Origin: CAYWMD01 sp964458575
Lineage (GTDB): Bacteria > Verrucomicrobiota > Verrucomicrobiia > Limisphaerales > JADLHS01
DNA length: 64,000 bases
Direction of reading: 5' to 3'
Assembly (NCBI GenBank): GCA_964458575.1
Contig: CAYWMD010000027.1
Location: 1 to 64,000, forward strand
The position numbers and the translations under genes were made by a program. Positions 35,493 to 43,789 of this stretch are shown here, piece after piece (the stretch's first letter is position 1; every line of letters starts with the position of its first letter). The notes under the pieces are model-generated. The model did no database searches. It was given only the letters and a program-made list of their open reading frames with translations, and was not told where the DNA came from.

Positions 35493-38400
35493 ATGGACGC
35501 GTTCGCGCGCGTTCCGTCGCCCTTCGTCATGGCCAGATCGAAAATCAATTTGCGCATTCGCTCGGCGGCGGTTCGCGGCAGCCTGCTGCTGGCCTTGACC
35601 CTGTCCGGCGCCACGACGGAGGCCGCCACGGATTTCCAGCGCGACATCAGGCCAATTCTTGCCGAACAGTGTTATTCCTGCCACGGCCCGGAAAAGCACA
35701 AAGGCGGATTGCGGTTGGACAAGAAAACTGACGCGTTCAAGGGCGGCGATTCCGGCGCGGCCATCGTGCCGAACAAAAGCGCGGACAGCCTCCTCTTCAA
35801 AAACATTTCCGGCGCGAATCCCGACAGCATCATGCCGCCCAAGGGCGATCCGCTTACCGGGACACAAGTCGCCTTGATCAAAGCGTGGATTGACGAGGGC
35901 GCGCCCTGGCCGGACGAAGTTGCTGACAGCGACAGGACGCGCAGCACTCATTGGTCATTTCAACCAGTGAAGCGACCGGAAGTTCCCGCAGTCAAAGACA
36001 AACGCTGGGCGCGCAACCCGATAGACAATTTCGTCCTGGCGCGTTTGGAGAAAGAAAAGATCAAACCGTCGCCCGAAGCGGATCGCATCAATTTGATTCG
36101 GCGGTTGAGTCTCGATTTGCTGGGGTTGCCGCCCACGCCCGAGGAAGTGAAGGCGTTTCTAAAAGACAAAAAGCCCGGCGCCTACGAGCGGCTGGTGGAC
36201 CGATTGCTGGCCTCGCCGCACTTTGGCGAACGCTGGGGGCGACACTGGCTCGATCTCGCGCGTTACGCGGACAGTGATGGTTACGAGAAGGATTCGCCCC
36301 GGCCCTACGCGTATCTTTATCGCGATTGGGTCATCGAGGCGATCAACCGCGACCTGCCCTTCGATCAATTCACCATCGAGCAACTCGCCGGCGACCTTTT
36401 GCCGAACCCGACGAAGGATCAAAAAATTGCCACCGCGTTCCATCGCCAGACGCTTATCAACAAGGAAGGCGGCGTGGACCCCGAAGAATTCCGCGACAAG
36501 GCGGTGATGAACCGCGTGGACACCACGGGCACGGTGTGGCTGGGCTTGACGATCAGTTGCGCCCAATGTCACACGCACAAATACGATCCCATCACGCAGC
36601 GCGAGTATTATCAGATGTTCGCCTTCTTCAACAATTCCGACGAACAGGACCTGCCCGCCGCCAAGCCCGAAGAAATCGCGAAGTTTAACACAAAGAAATC
36701 CGAATGGGACACCGAGCACGCGAAACTGAAGAAGCCATACGACGATTACGTACGCGAAAAATTGCCGGCCAAGGTGGCCCGTTGGAGTTCAAGCTTCAGC
36801 TTGTCCCAGCCTTCCGATGGTTCCGACGATGACAGGCTAAAGCCTGAACTCCAACCCCGGCTGGCTTTGTGGAGCGTTCTCAAGCCGGAGCAGGTTGCCG
36901 CCGCCAACGGGGCGACGCTGACCGCGGAAACCAACCATTCGATCGTTGCCTCCGGCACCAATCCGCTCACCGAAACTTACACGGTGGAAATCAAACCAGC
37001 GCCGGGCGACATCACCGGATTTCGAATCGAGGTGTTGCCCGATGATAAAGGCGAATCCGGCCCGGGGCGTGTTGGCAGCGGCAACTTTGTTCTCAATGAA
37101 TTCACGGTGACGATCCAATCCACGGACGGCGCGGCACCACGTGCGGTTGCATTGACCAATGCCTCGTCGGATTTTTCGCAAAAGGAATATGACGTCGGCG
37201 GGGCGATTGACGGCAAAGCCAACACGGGTTGGGCCGTCGGAGGGGAAGCCAAAAAACGCCACGTGGCGGTGTTTGCGTGTGCCACGCCGCTGAAGCTCGC
37301 GGCCGACGAAACGCTGGTGTTCACGTTGAACCAGCAATTTGGCAACCAGCACACAATCGGCCGCTTTCGATTGTCCGCCACGGCCACGCCGTCACCATTC
37401 CAGGCCACGCTCGTCTCGGATGCCGTGCCGGCGGCGTGGTTTACGCCCGCAGAAAAGCGCACCGCCGAACAAAAGGACACCTTGGCCGATTATTATCGGG
37501 ACGAGGTGGACCCCGGCGCGAAGAAACTGCGCAAGCCGATTCAGGAACACGCGAAGAAAGAACCGAAATATCCCGAAACCGCCGCCGCCATCCTGGTCGA
37601 GCGGGAGAAACCGCGCGCCACGCATGTCCACGTTCGTGGCGATTTCCTCCGGCCGGGCGATGCGGTGCAACCGGGGACGCTGGCCGTGCTTAACCCGTTC
37701 AACCCGCGCAACGGAAAGCCCGACCGGCTCGATCTGGCGCGCTGGTTGATGGATGAGACCAACCCGTTGACCGGTCGCGTCGTGGTGAATCAGATCTGGA
37801 ACAATCTTTTTGGCCGCGGGCTCGTGGCGACGGTAAACGATTTCGGCACGCGCGGGGAGAAACCGTCGCATCCGGAGCTGTTGGATTGGCTCGCGACGGA
37901 ATTCCCGCGCTTGGCCTGGAGTCGCAAGGCCCTCATCAAGTTGATCGTTACGTCGGCCACCTACCGTCAATCCGCCAACTACCGGCGGGATCTCGAAGCG
38001 CGCGATCCGCTGAACACCTTGCTCGCGCGGCAGAACCGGTTGCGTTTGGAGGCCGAGACCGTGCGCGATGTTCACCTCGCGGCGAGCGGTTTGTTGTCCG
38101 ACAAAATCGGCGGGCCCAGCGTACGGCCACCGTTGCCGGCGGACATCGCCGCGCTGGGCTACGCTAGTTCCATCAAATGGGAGGAGAGCAAGGGCGAGGA
38201 GCGTTATCGGCGCGGCATGTATATCTTTTTCCAGCGCACCGTGGCTTACCCGATGCTGGTGACCTTCGACGTGCCCGATTCGAACAACACCTGCACCCGC
38301 CGCGAGCGTTCCAACACGCCATTGCAGGCGCTGACACTGTGGAACGATCCGGTGTTCTTTGATTGTGCCCGCGCGTTGAGCAAACGTGTCGCGGGTGAAC

Positions 38401-38654
38401 GAAGTGTGAACGCACGGCTCAAACGCGCGTTCGAGCTTTGTCTCGCGCGTCCGCCGAGCCGACGGGAACTCGCACGCTTGCGGCAGCTTTACGAAGACCA
38501 GCAACGTTTGACACGGGAGCATCCCGACAGCGCGCCGGCCATTCTCGGGCTGGACAAGAAAGCTGAACCACTGGCGGACGCGGTGGAACAGGCCAGCCTC
38601 GTGGCGGCCGCGCGCGTCATCATGAACCTGGACGAGTTCATCACCCGCGATTGA
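35493..38654 (+). CDS. PSD1 cytochrome protein (DUF1549/DUF1553), copy 2
   Basis: This is a 1053-residue exported protein like that at 23823 but without the second beta-sandwich insert. Signal region: AVRGSLLLALTLSGATTEAA. The heme motif is Cys60-Tyr-Ser-Cys63-His64. DUF1549 follows with HFGERWGRHWLDLARYADSDGY and CAQCHTHKYDPITQREYYQMFAFFNN, and DUF1553 with NPLTGRVVVNQIWNNLFGRGLV and RRERSNTPLQALTLWNDP. A family A palindrome at 36781-36855 adds a stretch including SSSFSLSQPSDGSDDDRLKPELQ. Start: ATG at 35493 or 35529. The gene ends one base before the DUF1501 gene, the usual PVC pair, likely acting together on exported polysaccharide or glycoprotein degradation. Confidence 0.9.
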   Translation: MDAFARVPSPFVMARSKINLRIRSAAVRGSLLLALTLSGATTEAATDFQRDIRPILAEQCYSCHGPEKHKGGLRLDKKTDAFKGGDSGAAIVPNKSADSLLFKNISGANPDSIMPPKGDPLTGTQVALIKAWIDEGAPWPDEVADSDRTRSTHWSFQPVKRPEVPAVKDKRWARNPIDNFVLARLEKEKIKPSPEADRINLIRRLSLDLLGLPPTPEEVKAFLKDKKPGAYERLVDRLLASPHFGERWGRHWLDLARYADSDGYEKDSPRPYAYLYRDWVIEAINRDLPFDQFTIEQLAGDLLPNPTKDQKIATAFHRQTLINKEGGVDPEEFRDKAVMNRVDTTGTVWLGLTISCAQCHTHKYDPITQREYYQMFAFFNNSDEQDLPAAKPEEIAKFNTKKSEWDTEHAKLKKPYDDYVREKLPAKVARWSSSFSLSQPSDGSDDDRLKPELQPRLALWSVLKPEQVAAANGATLTAETNHSIVASGTNPLTETYTVEIKPAPGDITGFRIEVLPDDKGESGPGRVGSGNFVLNEFTVTIQSTDGAAPRAVALTNASSDFSQKEYDVGGAIDGKANTGWAVGGEAKKRHVAVFACATPLKLAADETLVFTLNQQFGNQHTIGRFRLSATATPSPFQATLVSDAVPAAWFTPAEKRTAEQKDTLADYYRDEVDPGAKKLRKPIQEHAKKEPKYPETAAAILVEREKPRATHVHVRGDFLRPGDAVQPGTLAVLNPFNPRNGKPDRLDLARWLMDETNPLTGRVVVNQIWNNLFGRGLVATVNDFGTRGEKPSHPELLDWLATEFPRLAWSRKALIKLIVTSATYRQSANYRRDLEARDPLNTLLARQNRLRLEAETVRDVHLAASGLLSDKIGGPSVRPPLPADIAALGYASSIKWEESKGEERYRRGMYIFFQRTVAYPMLVTFDVPDSNNTCTRRERSNTPLQALTLWNDPVFFDCARALSKRVAGERSVNARLKRAFELCLARPPSRRELARLRQLYEDQQRLTREHPDSAPAILGLDKKAEPLADAVEQASLVAAARVIMNLDEFITRD
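36781..36855. repeat. Palindromic element inside a coding gene (family A, copy 3)
   Basis: GTTGGAGTTCAAGCTTCAGC on the left and GCCTGAACTCCAAC on the right frame a 75-base palindrome inside the PSD1 gene. The right arm is read LKPELQ in the same frame as the two other copies. The left arm is in a different frame because the loop is longer. Confidence 0.9.
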
Positions 38655-38655
38655 T

Positions 38656-40134
38656 ATGAGCCCTGATGAAATCATAAAGCTGACCCGCCGCGATTTTCTC
38701 GCCACCAGCGCCAGCGGCATCGGCGCGCTGGCTTTGGCGTCGTTGTTCCAGGCGGAAGGATTGCTCGCCGCGGAAGCCGACAAGGCCGTTGCACCCGTAG
38801 CGCCGCGCGGTCCGCATTTCACGCCCAAGGCCAAGAGTTGCATTTTCATCTACATGGAAGGCGCGCCCAGCCAGATGGATTTGTTCGACCCGAAGCCGAA
38901 GCTCAACGAATTAAACGGCCAGAAGCTGCCGGATTCCATGCTGGAAAAAGTGCGGTTCGCCTTCATTCAAAAGGACGGCGCGCGGCTGATGGGTTCGCCG
39001 CGAAAATTCACCAAGCATGGTCAGTGCGGCATGGAGATGTCCGATCTCCTGCCACACCTTGGCACGTGCGCCGACGACATCGCGCTGATTCGCTCGATGC
39101 ACACGGACCAGTTCAACCATCATCCGGGTCAGTTGATGATGCAATGTGGCTCGCCCATGTTTGGCCGGCCAGCGATGGGCTCGTGGCTGAACTACGGACT
39201 CGGCAGCGAATCGAAAAATCTGCCGGGCTACGTGGTGTTGACCGCCGGACGGGGCACGAGCGGCGGCGCGTCATTGTGGTCGAGCGGCTTTCTCCCGTCC
39301 AATTTCGCGGGGACATTGTTTCGCAACCAAGGCGATCCGGTGCTTGATTTGAGCAACCCGCCGGGCATTACCGATAAGATGCAACACTACGGTCTCAATG
39401 CGATCACCGACCTGAACCACCTGCGTCACAAGCAGGTTCATGATCCGGAAATCGCCAGCCGCATCAGTGCCTACGAGCTTGCGTTCCGCATGCAAACCGC
39501 CGCGCCGGAGTTGATTGACCTGGCAGGTGAGTCCAAGGCCACGCTGGAGGCCTATGGCATCGAACGCGAAGACCCGAAGCAGGGGGCCGAGCGCAGCGGC
39601 GGCAAGGATGATTACCGGACCTTCGCCAAGAATTGCCTGCTCGCCCGGCGGCTCGTTGAGCGGGGCGTGCGGTTCGTCAATATTTTTCACGCCTCCTGGG
39701 ACCATCACAGCGATCTCGACAACGGGCTCGCCTTCAACGCCGGCATGGCGGACCAGCCGATTGCCGCGCTCCTCAAGGATTTGAAACAACGCGGGCTGCT
39801 CGACAGCACGATGGTGGTTTGGGGTTCGGAATTCGGCCGCACGCCGCTCGGCGAAAACCGCGTGGGCTTTCAGTCGGTTACGGGCCGCGACCATCACCCC
39901 TTCGCTTTCAGTCTCTGGCTCGCCGGCGGCGGCATCAAGGGCGGTCAGGTCATTGGTGAGACGGACGACATCGGTTGGAACATCGTCAAGGATCCCATTC
40001 ATGTGAACGACTTGCACGCGACGATGCTGCATTGCTTCGGCTTGGAACATACGAAGCTGACTTATCGTTTTCAAGGCCGCGATTTCCGGCTGACCGACGT
40101 GGCGGGCAAATTGGTGGACAAACTGCTGGCTTGA
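38656..40134 (+). CDS. DUF1501 protein (TAT-exported sulfatase-like)
   Basis: This is a 492-residue protein with a twin-arginine signal (TRRDFLATSASGIGALALASLF). The main domain is DUF1501, related to the alkaline phosphatase/sulfatase superfamily: YMEGAPSQMDLFDPKPKL, then RSMHTDQFNHHPGQLMMQCG, VNIFHASWDHHSDLDNGL with likely metal-ligand histidines, and VVWGSEFGRTPLGE. The closing part is DIHVNDLHATMLHCFGLEH-like. These proteins pair with PSD1 proteins in PVC genomes and here start one base after the PSD1 stop codon. The catalytic activity is not established. Expected location: periplasm, after folding in the cytoplasm. Confidence 0.92.
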   Translation: MSPDEIIKLTRRDFLATSASGIGALALASLFQAEGLLAAEADKAVAPVAPRGPHFTPKAKSCIFIYMEGAPSQMDLFDPKPKLNELNGQKLPDSMLEKVRFAFIQKDGARLMGSPRKFTKHGQCGMEMSDLLPHLGTCADDIALIRSMHTDQFNHHPGQLMMQCGSPMFGRPAMGSWLNYGLGSESKNLPGYVVLTAGRGTSGGASLWSSGFLPSNFAGTLFRNQGDPVLDLSNPPGITDKMQHYGLNAITDLNHLRHKQVHDPEIASRISAYELAFRMQTAAPELIDLAGESKATLEAYGIEREDPKQGAERSGGKDDYRTFAKNCLLARRLVERGVRFVNIFHASWDHHSDLDNGLAFNAGMADQPIAALLKDLKQRGLLDSTMVVWGSEFGRTPLGENRVGFQSVTGRDHHPFAFSLWLAGGGIKGGQVIGETDDIGWNIVKDPIHVNDLHATMLHCFGLEHTKLTYRFQGRDFRLTDVAGKLVDKLLA

Positions 40135-40243
40135 AACCTGCCTTGCTTGAGCTTGCGCGCCGGTGTGTGGCAGGCGGACCCGCGCCCCAAGAAGGTTGAT
40201 TTTTCTTCTCGCCCGAATTCGGGGAATTCTGTAATTGTAGTGC

Positions 40244-41083
40244 ATGGTTGTATTTCTAAACGGTCAACTCGTGCCGGAAGCACAAGCAGTTGTGCCCGTA
40301 AGCGACCGTGGATTCTTGTATGGCGATGGGTTGTTCGAAACGATGCGGGTCTTCAACGGCCGGCCGTTTCGGATGGCGCAGCATCTTGAACGCATGGTGC
40401 GCGGGGCAAACTATCTCAAAATCCCGCTGCCCTTTACGCCCAAGCAACTCCAGCATTTCGCCGAGGACCTGATTGAGCAGAACAAGCTGACCGAGGCCGT
40501 CCTGCGCGTGGTGCTGTCGCGCGGCCCGGGCAAACGCGGTTATTCGCCGAAGGATGCCGGCCCGCCGAATGTGGTGATGACGATGCACGAGATTGCGCCG
40601 CTCGATACAGCCAATCCCCCGCGCTGGAGCATGGTGACATCGCCGTTCCAGGTGCCGGCGAGTGATCCGTTGGCCTCGTTCAAGACCACCAACAAACTGC
40701 TGCACGTCGCCGCGCGCGCCGACGCCGAAACCCGGGATGCCGACGAAGCCCTGCTCATCAACACCAATGGGGAGGTGGCGGAAGCCGCCGGCGGGAACCT
40801 GTTCTGGGTCTATCACGACAAGATTTGCACCACCCCCACGGGCCGCGGCGCATTGCCAGGCATTACGCGGGCCGTGATGCTGGAAATCTGTCAGGTGCTC
40901 GGTTTGCCGACCAACAAACGCGTCATCAAGCGCGAGGCGCTGAAAAACGCCGAAGCCATCTTCCTCTCGCAAAGCGCACTCGGCTTGGTTTCGATCGTCA
41001 GTCTTGATGGCGAGCCCGTGCCGGATTCCCCGCTGGTGGAAAAGATTTACAAGGCTTACTGCGAAATGCTGGCGAAGGAGTAG
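40244..41083 (+). CDS. pabC: Class IV aminotransferase, probable aminodeoxychorismate lyase
   Basis: This is a 279-residue fold-type IV PLP enzyme. Markers are GFLYGDGLFETMRVFNGRPF, ASFKTTNKLLHVAAR with Lys147 as the PLP lysine, TNGEVAEAAGGNLFWV and LPGITRAVMLEICQVLG. The pattern fits both aminodeoxychorismate lyase and branched-chain or D-amino acid aminotransferase. The neighbouring pabB (5 kb upstream) favours PabC, so this is the likely lyase giving p-aminobenzoate. The gene is separate from the preceding DUF1501 gene by 109 bases. Confidence 0.8.
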   Translation: MVVFLNGQLVPEAQAVVPVSDRGFLYGDGLFETMRVFNGRPFRMAQHLERMVRGANYLKIPLPFTPKQLQHFAEDLIEQNKLTEAVLRVVLSRGPGKRGYSPKDAGPPNVVMTMHEIAPLDTANPPRWSMVTSPFQVPASDPLASFKTTNKLLHVAARADAETRDADEALLINTNGEVAEAAGGNLFWVYHDKICTTPTGRGALPGITRAVMLEICQVLGLPTNKRVIKREALKNAEAIFLSQSALGLVSIVSLDGEPVPDSPLVEKIYKAYCEMLAKE

Positions 41084-41190
41084 GCTGCGTCGAACGCACA
41101 CTCATTGAACCGTCGCGCCGGGGAGGATCAAACGGCAACGCCTGTTGTGATCCGACGATTTTAACGACCCAAATTGACCAAAATTACCGC

Positions 41191-41218
41191 TTGCACGACT
41201 CCGCGAAGCCGCTATATT
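41191..41218 (+). promoter_or_regulatory. Candidate sigma-70 promoter of rpmI-rplT
   Basis: TTGCAC (41191-41196), a 16-base spacer and TATATT (41213-41218) lie 29 bases before the rpmI start. This is one of the best promoter matches in the window. The 165-base gap from pabC otherwise holds no gene; I see no clear L20-binding leader structure. Confidence 0.65.
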
Positions 41219-41247
41219 GCGCGCTCTTTTTCGTAGAAAATTGATTT

Positions 41248-41457
41248 ATGCGACGTCCCAAAGGCATCAAAACCAAAAAGTCCGTGGCGAAACGGTTCAA
41301 GATCACGGCCGGCGGCAAGGTCCTGCGCAAAATGGCGGGCCGACGGCATCTGTGCCAAACCAAAAGCCCCAAGCGCCGCCGCGGCCTGCGCGGCAACGTA
41401 GTTGTCCATCCCACTGACGAGTACCGCATCAAGCAGAACCTCCCGTTCAACCACTGA
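41248..41457 (+). CDS. rpmI: Ribosomal protein L35
   Basis: This is a 69-residue basic protein of the large ribosomal subunit with the L35 pattern: GIKTKKSVAKRFKITAGGKV followed by RRRGLRGNVVVHPTDEYRIK. Length and composition are typical. It starts after a strong promoter candidate and precedes rplT by 35 bases, the usual order, but infC, which normally leads this operon, is not present upstream. Confidence 0.95.
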   Translation: MRRPKGIKTKKSVAKRFKITAGGKVLRKMAGRRHLCQTKSPKRRRGLRGNVVVHPTDEYRIKQNLPFNH

Positions 41458-41492
41458 CTTTCCGAACATCGATATTTACCTGAAACTTTATT

Positions 41493-41876
41493 ATGCGCGT
41501 CACAAACGCCCCCGCTTCTTGGAAACGCCGCAAACGCATGTTGCAAGCCGCGAAAGGCTTTCGCCTGCGGCGTTCGAAACTTTACCGCTACGCCTCCGAT
41601 GCCGTTGACCACGGCCGGCAATACGCCTATCGCGACCGCCGTCGCAAAAAGCGCACGTTCCGCTATCTCTGGCAGGCGCGCATCAACGCGGCGGCCCGCA
41701 GCGCGGGCATCACTTACAGCCGCCTGATCGAAGGCCTGAAGGCGGCCAAGTGCGAACTCGACCGCAAGGTCATCGCCGACATCGCGGCGCAGGACAACGC
41801 GGCGTTTGTCGAGTTGGTCAACGTCGCGAAGAACGCGCTGAAGTCCAAACCCGGCGCGGCACTCGCCAAGGCCTGA
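41493..41876 (+). CDS. rplT: Ribosomal protein L20
   Basis: This is a 127-residue 23S rRNA-binding protein. It has the basic N-terminal extension RRKRMLQAAKGFRLRRSKLY, then RRKKRTFRYLWQARINAAAR and AGITYSRLIEGLK, all family-typical. It likely self-represses the operon in other bacteria; no such site could be seen here. A strong terminator follows at 41895-41927. Confidence 0.96.
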   Translation: MRVTNAPASWKRRKRMLQAAKGFRLRRSKLYRYASDAVDHGRQYAYRDRRRKKRTFRYLWQARINAAARSAGITYSRLIEGLKAAKCELDRKVIADIAAQDNAAFVELVNVAKNALKSKPGAALAKA

Positions 41877-41894
41877 TCAACCGACGGCATTTTC

Positions 41895-41927
41895 AACGGG
41901 CGACCAGCAATGGCCGCCCGTTTTTCT
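41895..41927 (+). terminator. Rho-independent terminator after rplT
   Basis: AACGGGCGACCA and TGGCCGCCCGTT form a 12-base stem with one mismatch and a GCAA tetraloop, directly followed by TTTTTCTTTC. It is 19 bases after the rplT stop and before the O-methyltransferase gene. Confidence 0.88.
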
Positions 41928-41969
41928 TTCGTGTCTCGACCGCCGCTTCGCCGGTATGCTTGAGGTGCT

Positions 41970-42665
41970 ATGAGTGAAGCGCAATGGACCGAGGTTGACC
42001 GTTACCTGACCGACCTGTTTGTCGCGTCCGACGACGCGTTGGTGACGACGCTTGAAACCAGTGCCGCTGCCGGTCTGCCGTCCATCAGCGTCACGCCCGC
42101 CCAAGGCAAGCTGCTCCACCTCCTGGCCCGATCCGTGGGCGCTCGGAAAATTCTGGAACTCGGCACGCTGGGCGGTTACAGCACCATCTGGCTGGGACGC
42201 GCCCTGCCCGCCGGCGGAAAGCTTGTCACGCTGGAATCCCAGCCCAAACACGCCGAAGTCGCGCGCGCCAACATCGCTCGCGCCGGCTTGTCCGGTGTGG
42301 TTGAATTAAGTCTGGGCCCGGCGCTGGACACGCTGCCAAAACTGGTGGCCGAGGGATGCGGGCCTTTTGATCTCATCTTCGTTGACGCCGACAAGCCAAA
42401 CTATCCGAATTATCTGCCGTGGGTTTTAAAGCTCTCCCGCAAAGGCACCTTGATCATCGCCGACAACATCGTGCGCAAGGGCGCGGTGGCGGATGCAGCC
42501 AGCGCCGATCCTCTGGTTCAAGGCGTGCGCCGTTTCAACGATCTCCTGGCGGCTGAACCCCGCGTGAGCGCCACAGCCATCCAAACCGTCGGCAGCAAAG
42601 GTTACGACGGTTTCGCGCTGGCGTTGGTCACTGCCGACGAGCGACCCGGCGCCGTCGTTGAATGA
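41970..42665 (+). CDS. SAM-dependent O-methyltransferase (caffeoyl-CoA OMT-like)
   Basis: This is a 231-residue class I methyltransferase. The SAM loop is ILELGTLGGYSTIWLGRALP, the acidic turn LVTLESQPKHAEVA, the metal/substrate part FDLIFVDADKPNYPNYL, and GTLIIADNIVRKGAV. These match the cation-dependent O-methyltransferase family acting on catechols. The substrate is unknown. The gene starts after the terminator and ends 47 bases before pheS, which it may precede in one transcript. Confidence 0.88.
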   Translation: MSEAQWTEVDRYLTDLFVASDDALVTTLETSAAAGLPSISVTPAQGKLLHLLARSVGARKILELGTLGGYSTIWLGRALPAGGKLVTLESQPKHAEVARANIARAGLSGVVELSLGPALDTLPKLVAEGCGPFDLIFVDADKPNYPNYLPWVLKLSRKGTLIIADNIVRKGAVADAASADPLVQGVRRFNDLLAAEPRVSATAIQTVGSKGYDGFALALVTADERPGAVVE

Positions 42666-42712
42666 ATTCACTTTCTGCCCCCGGGACTTCCTCCTAAACT
42701 CGACCTCCATTT

Positions 42713-43771
42713 ATGGCCGGAATTCTTAACGAGATCGAACCGCTGAAACAAACCGCGCTCGCGGAACTCAAAGCCGCCGCCGACTTGGCCGCACTGGACC
42801 ATGCGAAGGGCGCGTGGGTCGGGCCCAATGGCAGGTTCACCGCCTTGATGAAACAACTCGGCACGCTGCCGAAAGAGGACAAGCCCGCCGCCGGCAAGCT
42901 CATCAACGCTGCCAAGGTCGAGCTTGAAGCTGCGCTCGTTGCCCGCCGCGAAGAACTCGAACTGGCCGCCGCCCTGCCCAAAGAGCCGACGGATTTCACG
43001 CTGCCCGGGCGCCGACGCACATTGGGCAAACTTCATCCGCTCACCCAAGTCACCGAGGACATCGTTCGCGCGTTCCGCAAAATTGGTTTCGCCGTGGCCG
43101 ACGGGCCGGAAATTGAGGACGAGTATCATTGTTTCGACGCGCTCAATACGCCCGCCGATCATCCCGCGCGCGACACACAAGACACATTTTACCTCGCGAA
43201 CAAACTGGCGAATGAGTCTCCCTCGCCCGCGGGAGCGGGAGAGGGTCGTGAGGAAAGGCCCTTGCTCCTTCGCACCCACACCAGTTCCGTCCAAATCCGC
43301 GTGATGAAATCCCAGCCGCCGCCGGTGCGCATCATCGTGCCGGGCCGCGTCTATCGCCGCGACAACGCCGACGCCACGCACAATCCGACCTTCCACCAGA
43401 TCGAAGGTCTCTACGTGGACAAAGGCGTCACCGTCGGCGACCTCAAGGGCACGGTGGAATTCGTCTTCAAGGAGCTCATGGGCAGTGACGTGAAGATCCG
43501 TTTCCGCCCGCACTATTTCAGTTACACCGAGCCGAGCTACGAAATTGATTTCACCAATGCGCTCGTGAAGAAGATGGGCAAGGACTGGCTGGAAATCGCC
43601 GGCTGCGGCATGGTGCACCCGCAGGTGTTCGAGAACGTCGGCTACGATCCTGAGGTCTGGACCGGCTGGGCGTTCGGCTTCGGCATCGAACGCATCGCCA
43701 TGCTCCGCTACGGCATCAACGACATCCGCCTCTTCTACGAAAACGATGTGCGGTTTTTGAAGCAGTTCTAA
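42713..43771 (+). CDS. pheS: Phenylalanine-tRNA ligase alpha subunit
   Basis: This is a 352-residue class II synthetase subunit. Coiled-coil N-terminus, then GRRRTLGKLHPLTQVTEDIV, LLRTHTSSVQIRVM (motif 2 region), YRRDNADATHNPTFHQIEGL, FSYTEPSYEIDF and the motif 3 GFGIERIAMLRYGINDIRLF. The insert NESPSPAGAGEGREERP at 43212-43260 lies between FYLANKLA and LLRTHTS, an area that is normally continuous, and carries a degenerate REP-like palindrome. The beta subunit gene pheT is not adjacent: a Gfo/Idh gene follows. Confidence 0.94.
   Translation: MAGILNEIEPLKQTALAELKAAADLAALDHAKGAWVGPNGRFTALMKQLGTLPKEDKPAAGKLINAAKVELEAALVARREELELAAALPKEPTDFTLPGRRRTLGKLHPLTQVTEDIVRAFRKIGFAVADGPEIEDEYHCFDALNTPADHPARDTQDTFYLANKLANESPSPAGAGEGREERPLLLRTHTSSVQIRVMKSQPPPVRIIVPGRVYRRDNADATHNPTFHQIEGLYVDKGVTVGDLKGTVEFVFKELMGSDVKIRFRPHYFSYTEPSYEIDFTNALVKKMGKDWLEIAGCGMVHPQVFENVGYDPEVWTGWAFGFGIERIAMLRYGINDIRLFYENDVRFLKQF
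43219..43246. repeat. REP-like palindrome inside pheS
   Basis: TCCCTCGCCCGC and GCGGGAGAGGG pair with few mismatches within the short non-conserved insert of pheS. It resembles the CCCTCTCCC family but is diverged. Confidence 0.7.
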
Positions 43772-43789
43772 CCACGTGGTCGCCATGAA

